Origin: Tenacibaculum tangerinum
GTDB taxonomy: Bacteria; Bacteroidota; Bacteroidia; Flavobacteriales; Flavobacteriaceae
NCBI RefSeq assembly: GCF_029853675.1
Contig: NZ_CP122539.1
Coordinates: 1,605,001 to 1,669,000 of the forward strand
DNA length: 64,000 bases
Direction: 5' to 3'
A program made the position numbers and the translations under genes. Positions within the stretch are counted from its first letter, which is position 1. Each line of letters begins with the position of its first letter. Below the pieces are notes generated by a model that was not told the DNA's origin, ran no database searches, and saw only the letters and a program-made list of their open reading frames with translations. Positions 26,145 to 35,740 of the stretch are shown here, in pieces.

Positions 26145-26639
26145 ATGTTAAATGAAAAAAAATCAATTTTAAAAAAAACATCTAAAACAGTTACAGATAC
26201 TTCTGAACAGGTACTAGCTCAACTTAAAAACGGGCTTTCTAAAATTGGAGATATAGGAACAAATACCAAAAATAAGTTTGTTGATTATGTAAAAGATGTA
26301 TTTGATGTTTTACCTTTAATTGAAAACGCAGGATTTAAAACAAATAGGGTAATCGTTGGAATTTCTGTTCCGCCATCTATAGAAATACATTTTAGTAGAT
26401 ATAAAGAACTTAATGAAAAAGAGACTAATAAATTACTTGAATTATATTCTAACAGAAAAATGTTTAAATTAATATTCAAAGCATTGAGAATGTCAAATGA
26501 ATTTCAAGGAAAATTATCTTCGGAAACATTAGTTTTTAGTGAAACTTGTATTGAGATTTCAATTCCACCAAAAGTTAGTATAAAATACCTAAATAAAGAT
26601 ATTTCTAATCTAACTAAAATTGAAAGCGAATTTGATTAA
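26145..26639 (+). CDS. soluble protein of unknown function
   Basis: 164 residues, no signal peptide or membrane helix. An N-terminal Lys/Thr-rich helix precedes a region reading FDVLPLIENAGFKTNRVIVGISVPPSIEIHFSRYKEL, and a similar phrase recurs near the end (CIEISIPPKVSIKYL): hydrophobic beta strands with double prolines. Possibly a membrane- or lipid-associated fold; no family is recognised. It is the last gene of the same-strand accessory series. Confidence 0.6.
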   Translation: MLNEKKSILKKTSKTVTDTSEQVLAQLKNGLSKIGDIGTNTKNKFVDYVKDVFDVLPLIENAGFKTNRVIVGISVPPSIEIHFSRYKELNEKETNKLLELYSNRKMFKLIFKALRMSNEFQGKLSSETLVFSETCIEISIPPKVSIKYLNKDISNLTKIESEFD

Positions 26640-27064
26640 ATAACGTAGCACAGCACTATATGAAAATCATTATTACTTCTGTTCAAAACCAAAGCACGTT
26701 GCACTTTAAAAACTAATTTATTGTTGTGTTTTGAGCTTTCTTCTTGAACTTCATACGAAACTAATAATAACAGAATATATAGCGAATGAGTAGAAATTAT
26801 GGCTTCTCATGTGGCTGCGTCTCACATGTCATAAACCAACTATATTTGAAGAAAGGGTTTAACTCTAAAAAGTCAACCCCTCGATAAATAAGTTTATACA
26901 CTTTATGAGATAGTATCAATCAGAATTTCCTTAGGAAATTCATCTCGCTCTTAAATGTTTACTATACTAGTTTCTTAAACACGCATCTAAACATAAACCA
27001 GACATTTTGCGCAAGCACTAGAATCTAAAATTTGCAACAATTCTTTTCCAAACACATCGTTTCA
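26640..27064. other. 425-bp intergenic region with palindromes
   Basis: No credible gene. It contains a perfect palindrome GAATTTCC-TTA-GGAAATTC (26923-26941) and a CATGTG/CACATG inverted pair around 26797-26817, in otherwise AT-rich sequence between convergent genes. Either may act as a transcription end, though T-runs are poor. Confidence 0.5.
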
Positions 27065-28210
27065 TTATTCCTTTATATTATGTGGATAATTCTTATCACG
27101 ATTCTGAAATCGTAGAATATGTTCTTTTACAATCACACCTTTATCAACATTTATAGCATTTAGTATGGTTTTATTTTCATTCCAACTCTCGCGACCAGAT
27201 ATAACAGACGGTACATGCACTAGTAGCGCTGCAGAAATTGACCTTGAAGCACTTTCCCAAAAATAACTTGGTGTATGATTTACCGCGTAGTAATCAATAT
27301 TATCTATAGCAATTATTGGGTTTTTAAAAGTGGTAGGTTTTGCGAAATAAAAACCCATACCTTCGTCGCAACTCACATCGATAATAAGTGCACCTGGTTT
27401 AAGCATCGATTTTTCTTCCTCTATTACATAATCAATTGGATTATCTGTATCTTGATATGTGCCATTAATTATTATTTCAGATTCATTAATTAAATCTAAT
27501 AATGGTCTTTGTGAACCATCATGCTCAACAACAATTAGTCGTGGTTGGTTTTGGTTTCCTTTAATAACTCTAACATAGTCTACATTTAAGACTTCTTCTC
27601 TCACTTCATGATCTGGCCTTTGAATACATATAGTAATATCTCTAAAACCATGCGCTTTTAAGGCGTAAATAGCACCTCTACTTACAGCACCAAAACTAAA
27701 TACAATTACCTTTCGCTGATTTCCATAATGACCATCTATTCCCTTTAATTGCAAGGCGTGTATAACTGCACTATATCCAGCCATTTCATTATTTTTATAA
27801 AATGTATGTCTTCCCATTTGTCCGCTAGGCGTCCACACATACATATCTTCAAAAGCAATTAAAGTTAATTTTTTATCTATAGCTGTTTGTGTAACTTTCG
27901 TATTTTGAGCACAATGCGGATAACCCCAAATAATACCTCCGTCTTTTAGTTCTTTAAAATCTGATAAAATAGGTTTGGCAATTATAGCACAACCTATGCT
28001 TGCTAAAATTTCACCTCTTGAAGCAACTCCTCCTGTTAAGGCACTGATATCTTTGTCTTCTATGTTAAAAGGTTTTCCGTAACCTTCTTCGAAAATAAGT
28101 TGTCTTCGAATATGTTCAGGAAGTCTATTTAAATGTGCAGGATGAACAGGCACACGCCTTTCATCTTCTTTCTTTGAAGTACCAATTACTCCCATTTTTA
28201 AAAAAGTCAT
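27065..28210 (-). CDS. alanine dehydrogenase/PNT-family enzyme, N5-(carboxyethyl)ornithine synthase-like
   Basis: 381 residues. The N-terminal half (GVIGTSKKEDERRVPVHPAHL and IIAKPILSDFKELKDGGIIWGYPHC) follows the alanine dehydrogenase/transhydrogenase N-domain, and the centre (KVIVFSFGAVSRGAIYALKAHGF) is a Rossmann dinucleotide-binding segment. Relatives with this wording are annotated N5-(carboxyethyl)ornithine synthase, an NADPH-dependent reductive condensation of an amino acid with pyruvate, but the specificity of this protein is unproven. It is a single gene on the minus strand facing the accessory array. Confidence 0.75.
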   Translation of the reverse strand: MTFLKMGVIGTSKKEDERRVPVHPAHLNRLPEHIRRQLIFEEGYGKPFNIEDKDISALTGGVASRGEILASIGCAIIAKPILSDFKELKDGGIIWGYPHCAQNTKVTQTAIDKKLTLIAFEDMYVWTPSGQMGRHTFYKNNEMAGYSAVIHALQLKGIDGHYGNQRKVIVFSFGAVSRGAIYALKAHGFRDITICIQRPDHEVREEVLNVDYVRVIKGNQNQPRLIVVEHDGSQRPLLDLINESEIIINGTYQDTDNPIDYVIEEEKSMLKPGALIIDVSCDEGMGFYFAKPTTFKNPIIAIDNIDYYAVNHTPSYFWESASRSISAALLVHVPSVISGRESWNENKTILNAINVDKGVIVKEHILRFQNRDKNYPHNIKE

Positions 28211-28723
28211 ATGTTTTTAAATTAACACGAATTGCACGGTAATGACATGAGCAAAGCGAAATATTAGAATTACTATTAGAAAGTTACTTACTAGCAATCA
28301 GGCATTAAGTTGGTTACTAGGGGTTCATTAATCAAAACAAAGACTTAAATTAAAAAGTCTCCGGAATTCGCTGAAGTAGTACGGAGAAATTCAATATCAA
28401 CAGACAAATAGTACTTTGTCAAAGGTACCTTTAAATAAATGATTATAAAGATAATACCAAAATAATATTAAATCGAAGCTTCAGTATTAACCTGTAACTA
28501 TATTTCAGAACAAGACACCTAGTTATTGATGAGAAATCGACTAAAAAATATTCTCTAAAATTGAGATATAAAGAGTCCCTTGAGACCATACCCTAAAAGA
28601 AATTAGCTTTTGCAATGATCTCCTTTTTTTATTCGTCATATTGTCAGTAAAAAACTATTGGCATCTTTTTTGTAATTTTTAAGGAAAAAACTTACTAACT
28701 TTACAGAGACAGAAAATAATTTT
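28211..28723. other. 513-bp intergenic region
   Basis: Divergent spacer between the carboxyethylornithine-synthase-like gene and clpC. It holds the second 33-bp repeat (28475-28507) and a TCTCCG/CGGAGA hairpin around 28360-28386. Nothing coding is visible. The last 60 bases include a weak clpC promoter candidate (TAACTTTAC near 28694). Confidence 0.5.
28475..28507 (+). repeat. 33-bp dispersed repeat, copy 2
   Basis: Partner of 24421-24453, 30 of 33 identical. Downstream the frame stops after about five more codons. The two copies bracket most of the accessory region. Confidence 0.6.
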
Positions 28724-31282
28724 ATGGACGATAATTTTTCACCACAGGTTAGAGATGTAATCACTTTTAGTAAAGAAGAAGCCTTACGACTAGGACATGA
28801 CTTTATTGGAACTGAACATCTTTTGTTAGGTTTGATTAGAAAAGGAGATGGAAAAGCCATCGAAATATTAACAACTTTTGATGTTGACTTAGATTTAGTA
28901 CGCAATAAATTAGAGAAGTTAAATCCCACCACCCCATCTATTACAACTCCACAAAAAAAGAGTTTACACCTTACTAGACAAGCAGAGAAAGCAATAAAAA
29001 CAACATTTTTAGAAGCTAAATTATATCAAAGTAACGCAATAGATACTGCGCATTTACTGCTGTGTATTTTGCGCAACGAGAACGACCCAACTACAAAATT
29101 ACTTCAAAAGTATGATGTAGATTATGAGCAAGCTAAAAACTTATACAAAGAGCTGCATGTTGATAATGATACATTTATTTCACCAATAGGAGAAACTCCT
29201 TCTGGTGACGATTTTGCAGATGAAAAATCGAATCCGTACGGACAACAACCTCAAAAAGGCAAGCAAGTAAAAAAGTCTAAAACCCCTGTTTTAGATAACT
29301 TCGGACGTGATTTAACCGCATTAGCCGTAGCAGGAAAATTAGACCCTGTTGTAGGTCGTTTAAAGGAAATAGAACGTGTTTCTCAGATCTTAAGTAGACG
29401 AAAAAAGAACAATCCAATGCTTATTGGAGAGCCTGGTGTTGGTAAATCTGCCATTGCTGAAGGATTGGCACTACGTATTGTAGATAGAAAGGTATCTAGA
29501 ATTTTATTCGATAAGCGCATCGTTTCTCTAGACCTAGCCAGCTTGGTTGCAGGAACAAAGTATAGAGGTCAGTTCGAAGAACGTATGAAAGCTTTAATGA
29601 ATGAACTCGAAAAGAACGATGATATCATTTTATTTATAGATGAAATTCATACCATTGTAGGCGCTGGTGGTGCTACAGGTTCTTTAGATGCTTCAAATAT
29701 GCTAAAACCCGCTTTAGCAAGAGGAGAAATTCAATGTATTGGAGCTACTACCCTCGATGAATACAGAACGAACATTGAAAAGGACGGAGCCCTAGAGCGT
29801 CGTTTTCAGAAAGTAATTGTAGACCCTACTACAGTAGAAGAAACGATTCAAATTTTACACAATATTAAAGGTAAATACGAAGCACATCATCATGTTACTT
29901 TTACTGATGAGGCTATTGAAGCCTGTGTAAAATTAACCAACCGTTATATGACCGATCGCTTTTTACCAGACAAAGCTATTGATGCGTTAGATGAAGCAGG
30001 ATCGAGAATTCATATTACCAATATTGTGGTTCCGCAACAGATTCTAGAACTAGAAGCAAAACTTGAAGAAATAAGAAGTAGTAAAACAAAAGCAGTAAGC
30101 GGACAAAAGTACGAAGAAGCTGCCAAGCTACGCGATGATGAAAAAAATATTGAAACAGCCTTAGATTCTGCTCAAAAACAATGGGAAGAAGATTCTAAAC
30201 TACATAGAGAAACTGTTACTGAAGATAATGTAGCAGAGGTAGTATCGATGATGACAGGAATTCCTGTTAATCGCGTTGCCGAAGCAGAAAGTCATCGCTT
30301 AGCAGAACTGCCACAATTAATTAAAGGTAAAGTCATTGGTCAAGACAACGCTGTTGCCAAAGTTGTGAAAGCGATACAACGTAACCGTGTTGGTTTAAAA
30401 GACCCTAACAAACCTATCGGATCTTTTATTTTCTTAGGTTCTACAGGGGTTGGAAAAACTCAACTAGCAAAAGTATTAGCACGTGAGTTGTTTGACTCTG
30501 AAGATTCTTTAATTAGAATTGATATGAGTGAGTATATGGAAAAATTTGCCATTTCTCGTTTAATTGGAGCACCTCCAGGCTATGTTGGTTATGAAGAAGG
30601 AGGACAGTTAACTGAAAAAGTGCGTCGCAAACCTTATTCAGTAATTTTATTAGATGAAATTGAAAAGGCACATCCCGATGTATTCAATATGCTTTTACAA
30701 GTATTAGATGATGGATATATAACCGACAGTTTAGGTCGTAAGATTGATTTTAGAAACACTATTATCATCATGACTTCAAACATTGGAGCTCGTAAGTTAA
30801 AAGATTTTGGTGGAGGTGTTGGTTTTGGAACTGCTTCAAAAAAAGAACAGGAAGATGCCCATGCTAAAAGCGTTATTGAAGGTGCCTTAAAAAAATCGTT
30901 TGCTCCTGAATTCTTAAATCGTATTGATGATATTGTAATCTTTAACTCACTAGAACGTGAAGATATTCATAAAATCATCGATATTGAATTGGATAAATTA
31001 TTAAAACGTATTGACGACTTAGGTTATAAGCTAACTTTAAGTGAAAAAGCGAAGGATTATATTGCCGACAAAGGTTTTGATAAGCAATACGGTGCTCGTC
31101 CTTTAAAAAGAGCCATTCAAAAATACATAGAAGATGCTTTAGCTGAAGAAATTGTAAGCTCTAAGCTAGATGAAGGAGATTCAATTTTTATGGACTTAGA
31201 TGAGAAGGATGAAAAACTTCTCATTACAATAGAAAAAGGCGAAAAGCCTAAAGAGTCCCGCACTGAAATTGACGAAGAGTAA
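28724..31282 (+). CDS. clpC: ClpC-type AAA+ protease ATPase
   Basis: 852 residues. Two Clp N-terminal repeats (about 1-150) are followed by the first AAA+ module with Walker A GEPGVGKSA, a UVR-type middle segment (KYEEAAKLRDDEKNIE, about 460-475) and the second AAA+ module with Walker A GSTGVGKTQ and the C-terminal D2-small domain. The M-domain is short, as in ClpC/ClpA rather than ClpB. It unfolds substrates for ClpP in the cytoplasm. Monocistronic, with a strong terminator after it. Confidence 0.96.
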   Translation: MDDNFSPQVRDVITFSKEEALRLGHDFIGTEHLLLGLIRKGDGKAIEILTTFDVDLDLVRNKLEKLNPTTPSITTPQKKSLHLTRQAEKAIKTTFLEAKLYQSNAIDTAHLLLCILRNENDPTTKLLQKYDVDYEQAKNLYKELHVDNDTFISPIGETPSGDDFADEKSNPYGQQPQKGKQVKKSKTPVLDNFGRDLTALAVAGKLDPVVGRLKEIERVSQILSRRKKNNPMLIGEPGVGKSAIAEGLALRIVDRKVSRILFDKRIVSLDLASLVAGTKYRGQFEERMKALMNELEKNDDIILFIDEIHTIVGAGGATGSLDASNMLKPALARGEIQCIGATTLDEYRTNIEKDGALERRFQKVIVDPTTVEETIQILHNIKGKYEAHHHVTFTDEAIEACVKLTNRYMTDRFLPDKAIDALDEAGSRIHITNIVVPQQILELEAKLEEIRSSKTKAVSGQKYEEAAKLRDDEKNIETALDSAQKQWEEDSKLHRETVTEDNVAEVVSMMTGIPVNRVAEAESHRLAELPQLIKGKVIGQDNAVAKVVKAIQRNRVGLKDPNKPIGSFIFLGSTGVGKTQLAKVLARELFDSEDSLIRIDMSEYMEKFAISRLIGAPPGYVGYEEGGQLTEKVRRKPYSVILLDEIEKAHPDVFNMLLQVLDDGYITDSLGRKIDFRNTIIIMTSNIGARKLKDFGGGVGFGTASKKEQEDAHAKSVIEGALKKSFAPEFLNRIDDIVIFNSLEREDIHKIIDIELDKLLKRIDDLGYKLTLSEKAKDYIADKGFDKQYGARPLKRAIQKYIEDALAEEIVSSKLDEGDSIFMDLDEKDEKLLITIEKGEKPKESRTEIDEE

Positions 31283-31290
31283 TAAAGTAA

Positions 31291-31320
31291 AAAACCCAAG
31301 CAGTATAGCTTGGGTTTTTT
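31291..31320 (+). terminator. clpC terminator
   Basis: AAAACCCAAGC pairs perfectly with GCTTGGGTTTT around AGTATA, followed by more T. Confidence 0.9.
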
Positions 31321-31444
31321 AGTATTTTTGCAAAAAAGAACATCTCTAAAACACAAGTAAATTCATTATAACTAATCATATCCAAAATCAGTTTTAACAA
31401 TAAAAGACTCCCCACTTATTAATAGATTAAGGGTAAAATACACA

Positions 31445-32263
31445 ATGAAGAAAATAACAAAGCATCTTTTAATCTTTAAAAGAAGAATAACTCAACAACA
31501 CGAATTAAAAAAGTTATCTAAAATAGAAAACGACACACTTCAAAAGGTAATAAACGCATTTATAGTAACCCAAAAAAAATTGCACAAGAATGAAGATCTT
31601 AACTCATTTTCGAACTGTGAAAACTACAGAACTAAACTCTTAGCAGATAATACCCCCATTAGCTACAAAATATTCTCTTCCGATAAAGTAGTTTCGGTAC
31701 GAGAAATATGCAAAAAAGCAGCCTCTGGCAAAAAATGGTGTCAGTTTTTATACCATTTAGTTGATGCAATTGATGCTCCTAAAGTTTTAGAAATTGGAAC
31801 TAATCTTGGTATTTCAGGATCGTACATACTTGAAGCAATGAAAAATAAAAATGGTAAACTAACCACTATGGAAGGATTGCCTCAACTTTGCGAAATATCT
31901 GCTGCCCAATTCGCTACCATTGTTCCAAATTCAAAATTTGAAGTAATTCAAGGCTTGTATGAAAATACGTTCTCGAAGGTGATTGAAAATAAAGAAGAAT
32001 ACGATATACTATTTATTGATGGAAACCACCAAAAAGCTCCCACACTCGAATACTTTAAAGCTTTAAAAGCTACAATAAAAAAAACAGCCATATTTGTTTT
32101 TGATGATATTTATTGGAGCGATGGAATGACAGAAGCTTGGGAAATTATAAAGAAAGATAAAGATGTTAATTTTTCGATAGACTTGTACGAGCAAGGAATA
32201 GTAATAATTGACAAAAACGAACCCATACATCATAAAGAATTTAGTCTACATCTTTCTTATTAG
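31445..32263 (+). CDS. O-methyltransferase-like SAM-dependent enzyme
   Basis: 272 residues. After an N-terminal helical region, SAM-binding motif I appears as APKVLEIGTNLGISGSYILEAM, then KLTTMEGLP (ribose-binding acidic residue) and YDILFIDGNHQKAPTLEYF with the metal-site-like Asp and His seen in class I O-methyltransferases (Methyltransf_24 type). It ends with FVFDDIYWSDGMTEAW. The substrate is unknown. Probably its own transcript, as a terminator precedes it. Confidence 0.85.
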   Translation: MKKITKHLLIFKRRITQQHELKKLSKIENDTLQKVINAFIVTQKKLHKNEDLNSFSNCENYRTKLLADNTPISYKIFSSDKVVSVREICKKAASGKKWCQFLYHLVDAIDAPKVLEIGTNLGISGSYILEAMKNKNGKLTTMEGLPQLCEISAAQFATIVPNSKFEVIQGLYENTFSKVIENKEEYDILFIDGNHQKAPTLEYFKALKATIKKTAIFVFDDIYWSDGMTEAWEIIKKDKDVNFSIDLYEQGIVIIDKNEPIHHKEFSLHLSY

Positions 32264-32556
32264 AAATGCCTCTAGTTATTGAGTTGCTATGAATCATGTG
32301 CATATTTTTTTTACAATTACAGCAAATACTTTTAAGCCAAATTCATTAAACAGTAAAAACAGTCTTTAAATTTATTATCGAAGTTCTGCCTGTATACATT
32401 ATTTTTTTGTATTTTTCGGCGTTTACAAAAAATTAAAGATTCTATCTCATTAGAAAAATAATGTTTTATTCAAATAAAATGTTAATTTCTTTGATAAAAA
32501 ACTTTAAAAAAGTAACTTCGACCCCTTAAACACCATTATTTACTAAACACAAAACG

Positions 32557-33942
32557 ATGAAAAAACTAGTACTTTTAGCCCTCATAGGAGTCACCATAAT
32601 TTCATGTAAAAAAGAAGAACCTGTAAAGGATTATCTGATTTTATCTGGTAAAATTGACAATTATAAAAAAAGTAATCTTACTTTAAATGGCTTTAATTTT
32701 GAGAAAAAAATAAATTTTGACAAAAGCACCAGTTCTTTTACAGATACCTTAAGAATTGAGAGAGATGGGTATTACACCTTAATTTTTAATAAAAAACCGG
32801 TCAATGTATATTTGACAAAAACTGATGACACAGGGATGGTTTTTGATTTTAAAAATCTTAAAATTATCAACTTTGAAGGAGCTAATAAAGAGATAAACAA
32901 CTATCTTCTTGAAAAGCAAAAAATTTGGCCTGAAATATTGGTAAGTGCCAATAAATATTTTGCCTTAGAGGAAGAAGAATTCCTAAATAAAACTGAAGAA
33001 TACAAGGAAGCAGTAACTGAACTTTCTATTTCTAAACAATTACCTGCTGAATTCATTACACAAGAAGTAAAAAATATAGACTATGAATGTTTAAGAAACA
33101 TCTACAACTACCAAGATTACCACGCTACGCTTACAGGAAATAAAGATTTTAAAGTTTCAGAAGACTTCCCAGACCCTTTAGAAAACTTTAATTATAGTAG
33201 CGATAGCGATTATGTGAACTCGTATTTCTACAGAGCCATGTTAGAAGCTGAGTTAAAAAGAATCGCCACATTAAACAACAAAGAAGGAGAAGATTATTAT
33301 TTAACATACTTAGAAACGGTACAAACTGAAGTTACCGATACGATTGCTAAAAACGATTTATTATACAGTAGTGCGCAAAATAGCATTACATATGCTAGTG
33401 ATTTAAAAGAGTTTTACAAAAAGTTTATGGCGTACTCTACTAATGAAACGCATAAAAAAGAAATTACCAAAGACTATAATCTTTTAAAAACAACAGCAAA
33501 AGGACAACCTGCTCCTAAGTTTAAAGATTACGTGAATTACGATGGTGGTACCACCTCTATGGATGATTTATTAAAAGACGGAAAGTACTTGTACATCGAT
33601 GTTTGGGCTACTTGGTGCGGTTACTGTAAAAGAGAGATTCCTTTATTAAAGATGTTAGAACAAGAATACCACGGTAAAAACATAGAGTTTGTAAGTATTA
33701 ATGTTGATGATAAAGGGAAAGAAGAGAAGTGGAAAGAAACGATTCAAGACAGAGAAATGACTGGTATACAATTAATGGCGGGAGACAGTCACTTGAATCT
33801 AGAATGGGCTCAAAACTTTTTAATCAAGGGACTGCCAAGATTTATCATCATAGATCCTGAAGGTAAAATTGTAAGTCCAAATGCTCCTGCACCATCACAA
33901 GGAGAAAAATTAATTAATTTGTTTAATGAATTGGGTATTTAA
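32557..33942 (+). CDS. TlpA-like thioredoxin-fold lipoprotein
   Basis: 461 residues. Signal MKKLVLLALIGVTIISCKKEEPV has lipobox IISC with a following KKEE, consistent with envelope lipidation. Residues about 20-110 form a DUF4369-like beta domain, the middle 200 are helical, and the C-terminal 140 carry the TlpA/ResA thioredoxin fold with WATWCGYCKREIP as active site. Such Bacteroidota proteins act as periplasmic thiol-disulfide reductases. Monocistronic, terminated by the hairpin at 33970. Confidence 0.92.
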   Translation: MKKLVLLALIGVTIISCKKEEPVKDYLILSGKIDNYKKSNLTLNGFNFEKKINFDKSTSSFTDTLRIERDGYYTLIFNKKPVNVYLTKTDDTGMVFDFKNLKIINFEGANKEINNYLLEKQKIWPEILVSANKYFALEEEEFLNKTEEYKEAVTELSISKQLPAEFITQEVKNIDYECLRNIYNYQDYHATLTGNKDFKVSEDFPDPLENFNYSSDSDYVNSYFYRAMLEAELKRIATLNNKEGEDYYLTYLETVQTEVTDTIAKNDLLYSSAQNSITYASDLKEFYKKFMAYSTNETHKKEITKDYNLLKTTAKGQPAPKFKDYVNYDGGTTSMDDLLKDGKYLYIDVWATWCGYCKREIPLLKMLEQEYHGKNIEFVSINVDDKGKEEKWKETIQDREMTGIQLMAGDSHLNLEWAQNFLIKGLPRFIIIDPEGKIVSPNAPAPSQGEKLINLFNELGI

Positions 33943-33969
33943 AACCTAATTTGTTTTCTATACATCAAT

Positions 33970-34006
33970 AAAACAACCACTGATTAAGAATCAGTGGTTG
34001 TTTTAT
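33970..34006. terminator. bidirectional terminator
   Basis: AAACAACCACTGATT and AATCAGTGGTTGTTT pair completely around AAG, with A/T-rich flanks on both sides, serving the TlpA-like gene and the convergent AIM24 gene. Confidence 0.9.
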
Positions 34007-34041
34007 GTTATAGATAAAATAATGGTGGTTAGTTCAATTAA

Positions 34042-34842
34042 CTAAAATCTATTATCCCCATCTAAAATATCTCCCAATCCTCCTAACACACTGCCTTCTC
34101 CCCTATCACCTCTTCCTGTTTGAGGTGCCATAGCTAACACTCTACCTGCTAATCGGCTAAATGGCAACGACTGAACATATACCGTTCCTGGTCCTCTTAA
34201 CCTTGCAAAAAACAAGCCTTCTCCACCAAAAATGGTGTTTTTTATTCCTCCTACAAATTCAATATCGTAATCAACATCTTGCGTAAAACCAACGATACAG
34301 CCTGTATCTACTTTTAATACTTCTCCGGGTTGTAGCACTTTTTTTGCCATAGTACCTCCTGCGTGTACAAAACCGATACCGTCTCCTTCCATTTTTTGCA
34401 TAATAAACCCTTCTCCTCCAAACAAGCCTCTACCTAAGCGTTTTGAGAATTCAATTCCAATCGATACTCCTTTGGCAGCGCATAAGAAGGCATCTTTTTG
34501 ACAAATGAATTTGCCACCAAACTCAGTTAAATCAATTGGAATGATTTTTCCTGGATAAGGTGAGGCAAAAGATACTTGTTTTTTTCCCTGACCTTCATTG
34601 GTAAACACAGTCATAAACAAACTTTCACCCGTTAAAATTCTTTTTCCAGCAGAAAAAATTTTTCCTAACAACCCTTTTTCTTGATTTGATCCATCTCCAA
34701 AAATGGTATTCATTTTTATATCGGAATTCATCATCATAAAACTACCACTTTCAGCTACAACTCCTTCTTGCGGGTCTAATTCTATTTCAACGTACTGCAT
34801 TTCTTCCCCAAAAATGCGATAATCAATTTCGTGTGCATTCAT
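34042..34842 (-). CDS. AIM24 / TIGR00266 family protein
   Basis: 266 residues rich in glycine and beta strands: [21 protein letters not shown], then repeated GLFGGEGF / [17 protein letters not shown] turns typical of the TIGR00266 (AIM24-like) beta-helix family. There is no signal peptide. The molecular role is unknown; mitochondrial AIM24 influences membrane organisation. The gene is followed by a shared terminator and preceded by the beta-lactamase gene 34 bp away on the same strand. Confidence 0.9.
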   Translation of the reverse strand: MNAHEIDYRIFGEEMQYVEIELDPQEGVVAESGSFMMMNSDIKMNTIFGDGSNQEKGLLGKIFSAGKRILTGESLFMTVFTNEGQGKKQVSFASPYPGKIIPIDLTEFGGKFICQKDAFLCAAKGVSIGIEFSKRLGRGLFGGEGFIMQKMEGDGIGFVHAGGTMAKKVLQPGEVLKVDTGCIVGFTQDVDYDIEFVGGIKNTIFGGEGLFFARLRGPGTVYVQSLPFSRLAGRVLAMAPQTGRGDRGEGSVLGGLGDILDGDNRF

Positions 34843-34875
34843 ATTTTTTACTTTTATAGTTATAAGAAGATTTTT

Positions 34876-35733
34876 TTAGTGTTTTGTTACAAACGATTTC
34901 TTATCACCTAATATTTTAAGTATATCTAAAGCTTTAAAAGTGACTTCTTTTCGTTCTTTATTAAAAAACTTCATATTAAAATCCTCTAAAGGAATTATGT
35001 TTGTTGCGAAGAAATACACATTGTTTTTAACGGAGACGTAGCCAACAAACCAACCGTTATTTTCATTACCTCTTATCGACCAACCCGTTTTACCTCTTAG
35101 TACATACGCATTGTTTTTAGATAGTACCATCATCTTTTTTATAATGCTATCCGTTCGTTTAGAAATAGGTAATTCTGAAGTATACAGCCTTTTTAAGAAA
35201 TCGATTTGTTCTAGCTGACTGATCTTCGATTTTCCTTGCAACCAAAAATTATCTAAGTTGGCTTCATGTACATCCATTGAACCAAAATTTAACTCTGCTA
35301 AGCTAGTTTTCATTCTTTCTACCCCGATTTTTCTTGCAACTTCTTGGTAACAAGGAACACAAGAATACTGGAAAGCTTGCTGTAAAGTTAAATCTTGCTC
35401 CCATACTTTCAAGTACCTAGATTCTCCATTCCATTTAAAAATCGTACTGTCATTTTTAACAACACCAGTTTCTAGGGCAATAATAGAATTAGGAATTTTA
35501 AAGGTAGATGCTGGTAAATTCCCTTTTGTACACCATTCAAAATCATTCGAATAGTAACTATCTTTATTCAAGTTATAAACTAATACAGCTCCTCCTAATT
35601 TTGTAGCATCGAGAATTTCTTGAAACTCCTCTTGAACTACAAATCTTGTTTCAGTCTTCTCTTTTCTATTCCTCTCTTCATTTTTACAAGAAAATAGCAA
35701 CACAAAAGCTATAGAAAAATAACTGAATTTCAT
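34876..35733 (-). CDS. class D (OXA-type) beta-lactamase, predicted lipoprotein
   Basis: 285 residues. Serine-carbamylated-lysine motif Ser76-Thr-Phe-Lys79 (ASTFKIPNS), the second motif Ser124-Cys-Val126 (YSCVPC), a tryptophan (FWL, Trp164) in the omega-loop region that protects the carboxylysine in OXA enzymes, and the KTG triad 215-217 (LRGKTGWS). All hallmarks of an active class D enzyme that hydrolyses penam or related beta-lactams. The N-terminus FSIAFVLLFSCKNEERN has lipobox LFSC, so it is probably anchored to a membrane rather than soluble periplasmic. No mobile element adjoins it, so it looks intrinsic. Confidence 0.93.
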   Translation of the reverse strand: MKFSYFSIAFVLLFSCKNEERNRKEKTETRFVVQEEFQEILDATKLGGAVLVYNLNKDSYYSNDFEWCTKGNLPASTFKIPNSIIALETGVVKNDSTIFKWNGESRYLKVWEQDLTLQQAFQYSCVPCYQEVARKIGVERMKTSLAELNFGSMDVHEANLDNFWLQGKSKISQLEQIDFLKRLYTSELPISKRTDSIIKKMMVLSKNNAYVLRGKTGWSIRGNENNGWFVGYVSVKNNVYFFATNIIPLEDFNMKFFNKERKEVTFKALDILKILGDKKSFVTKH

Positions 35734-35740
35734 AAGTAAA

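Noticed and set aside
26923..26941. Palindrome GAATTTCCTTAGGAAATTC as a terminator or operator
   Set aside because: It lacks a T-run and has no promoter next to it; reported only as part of the intergenic description.
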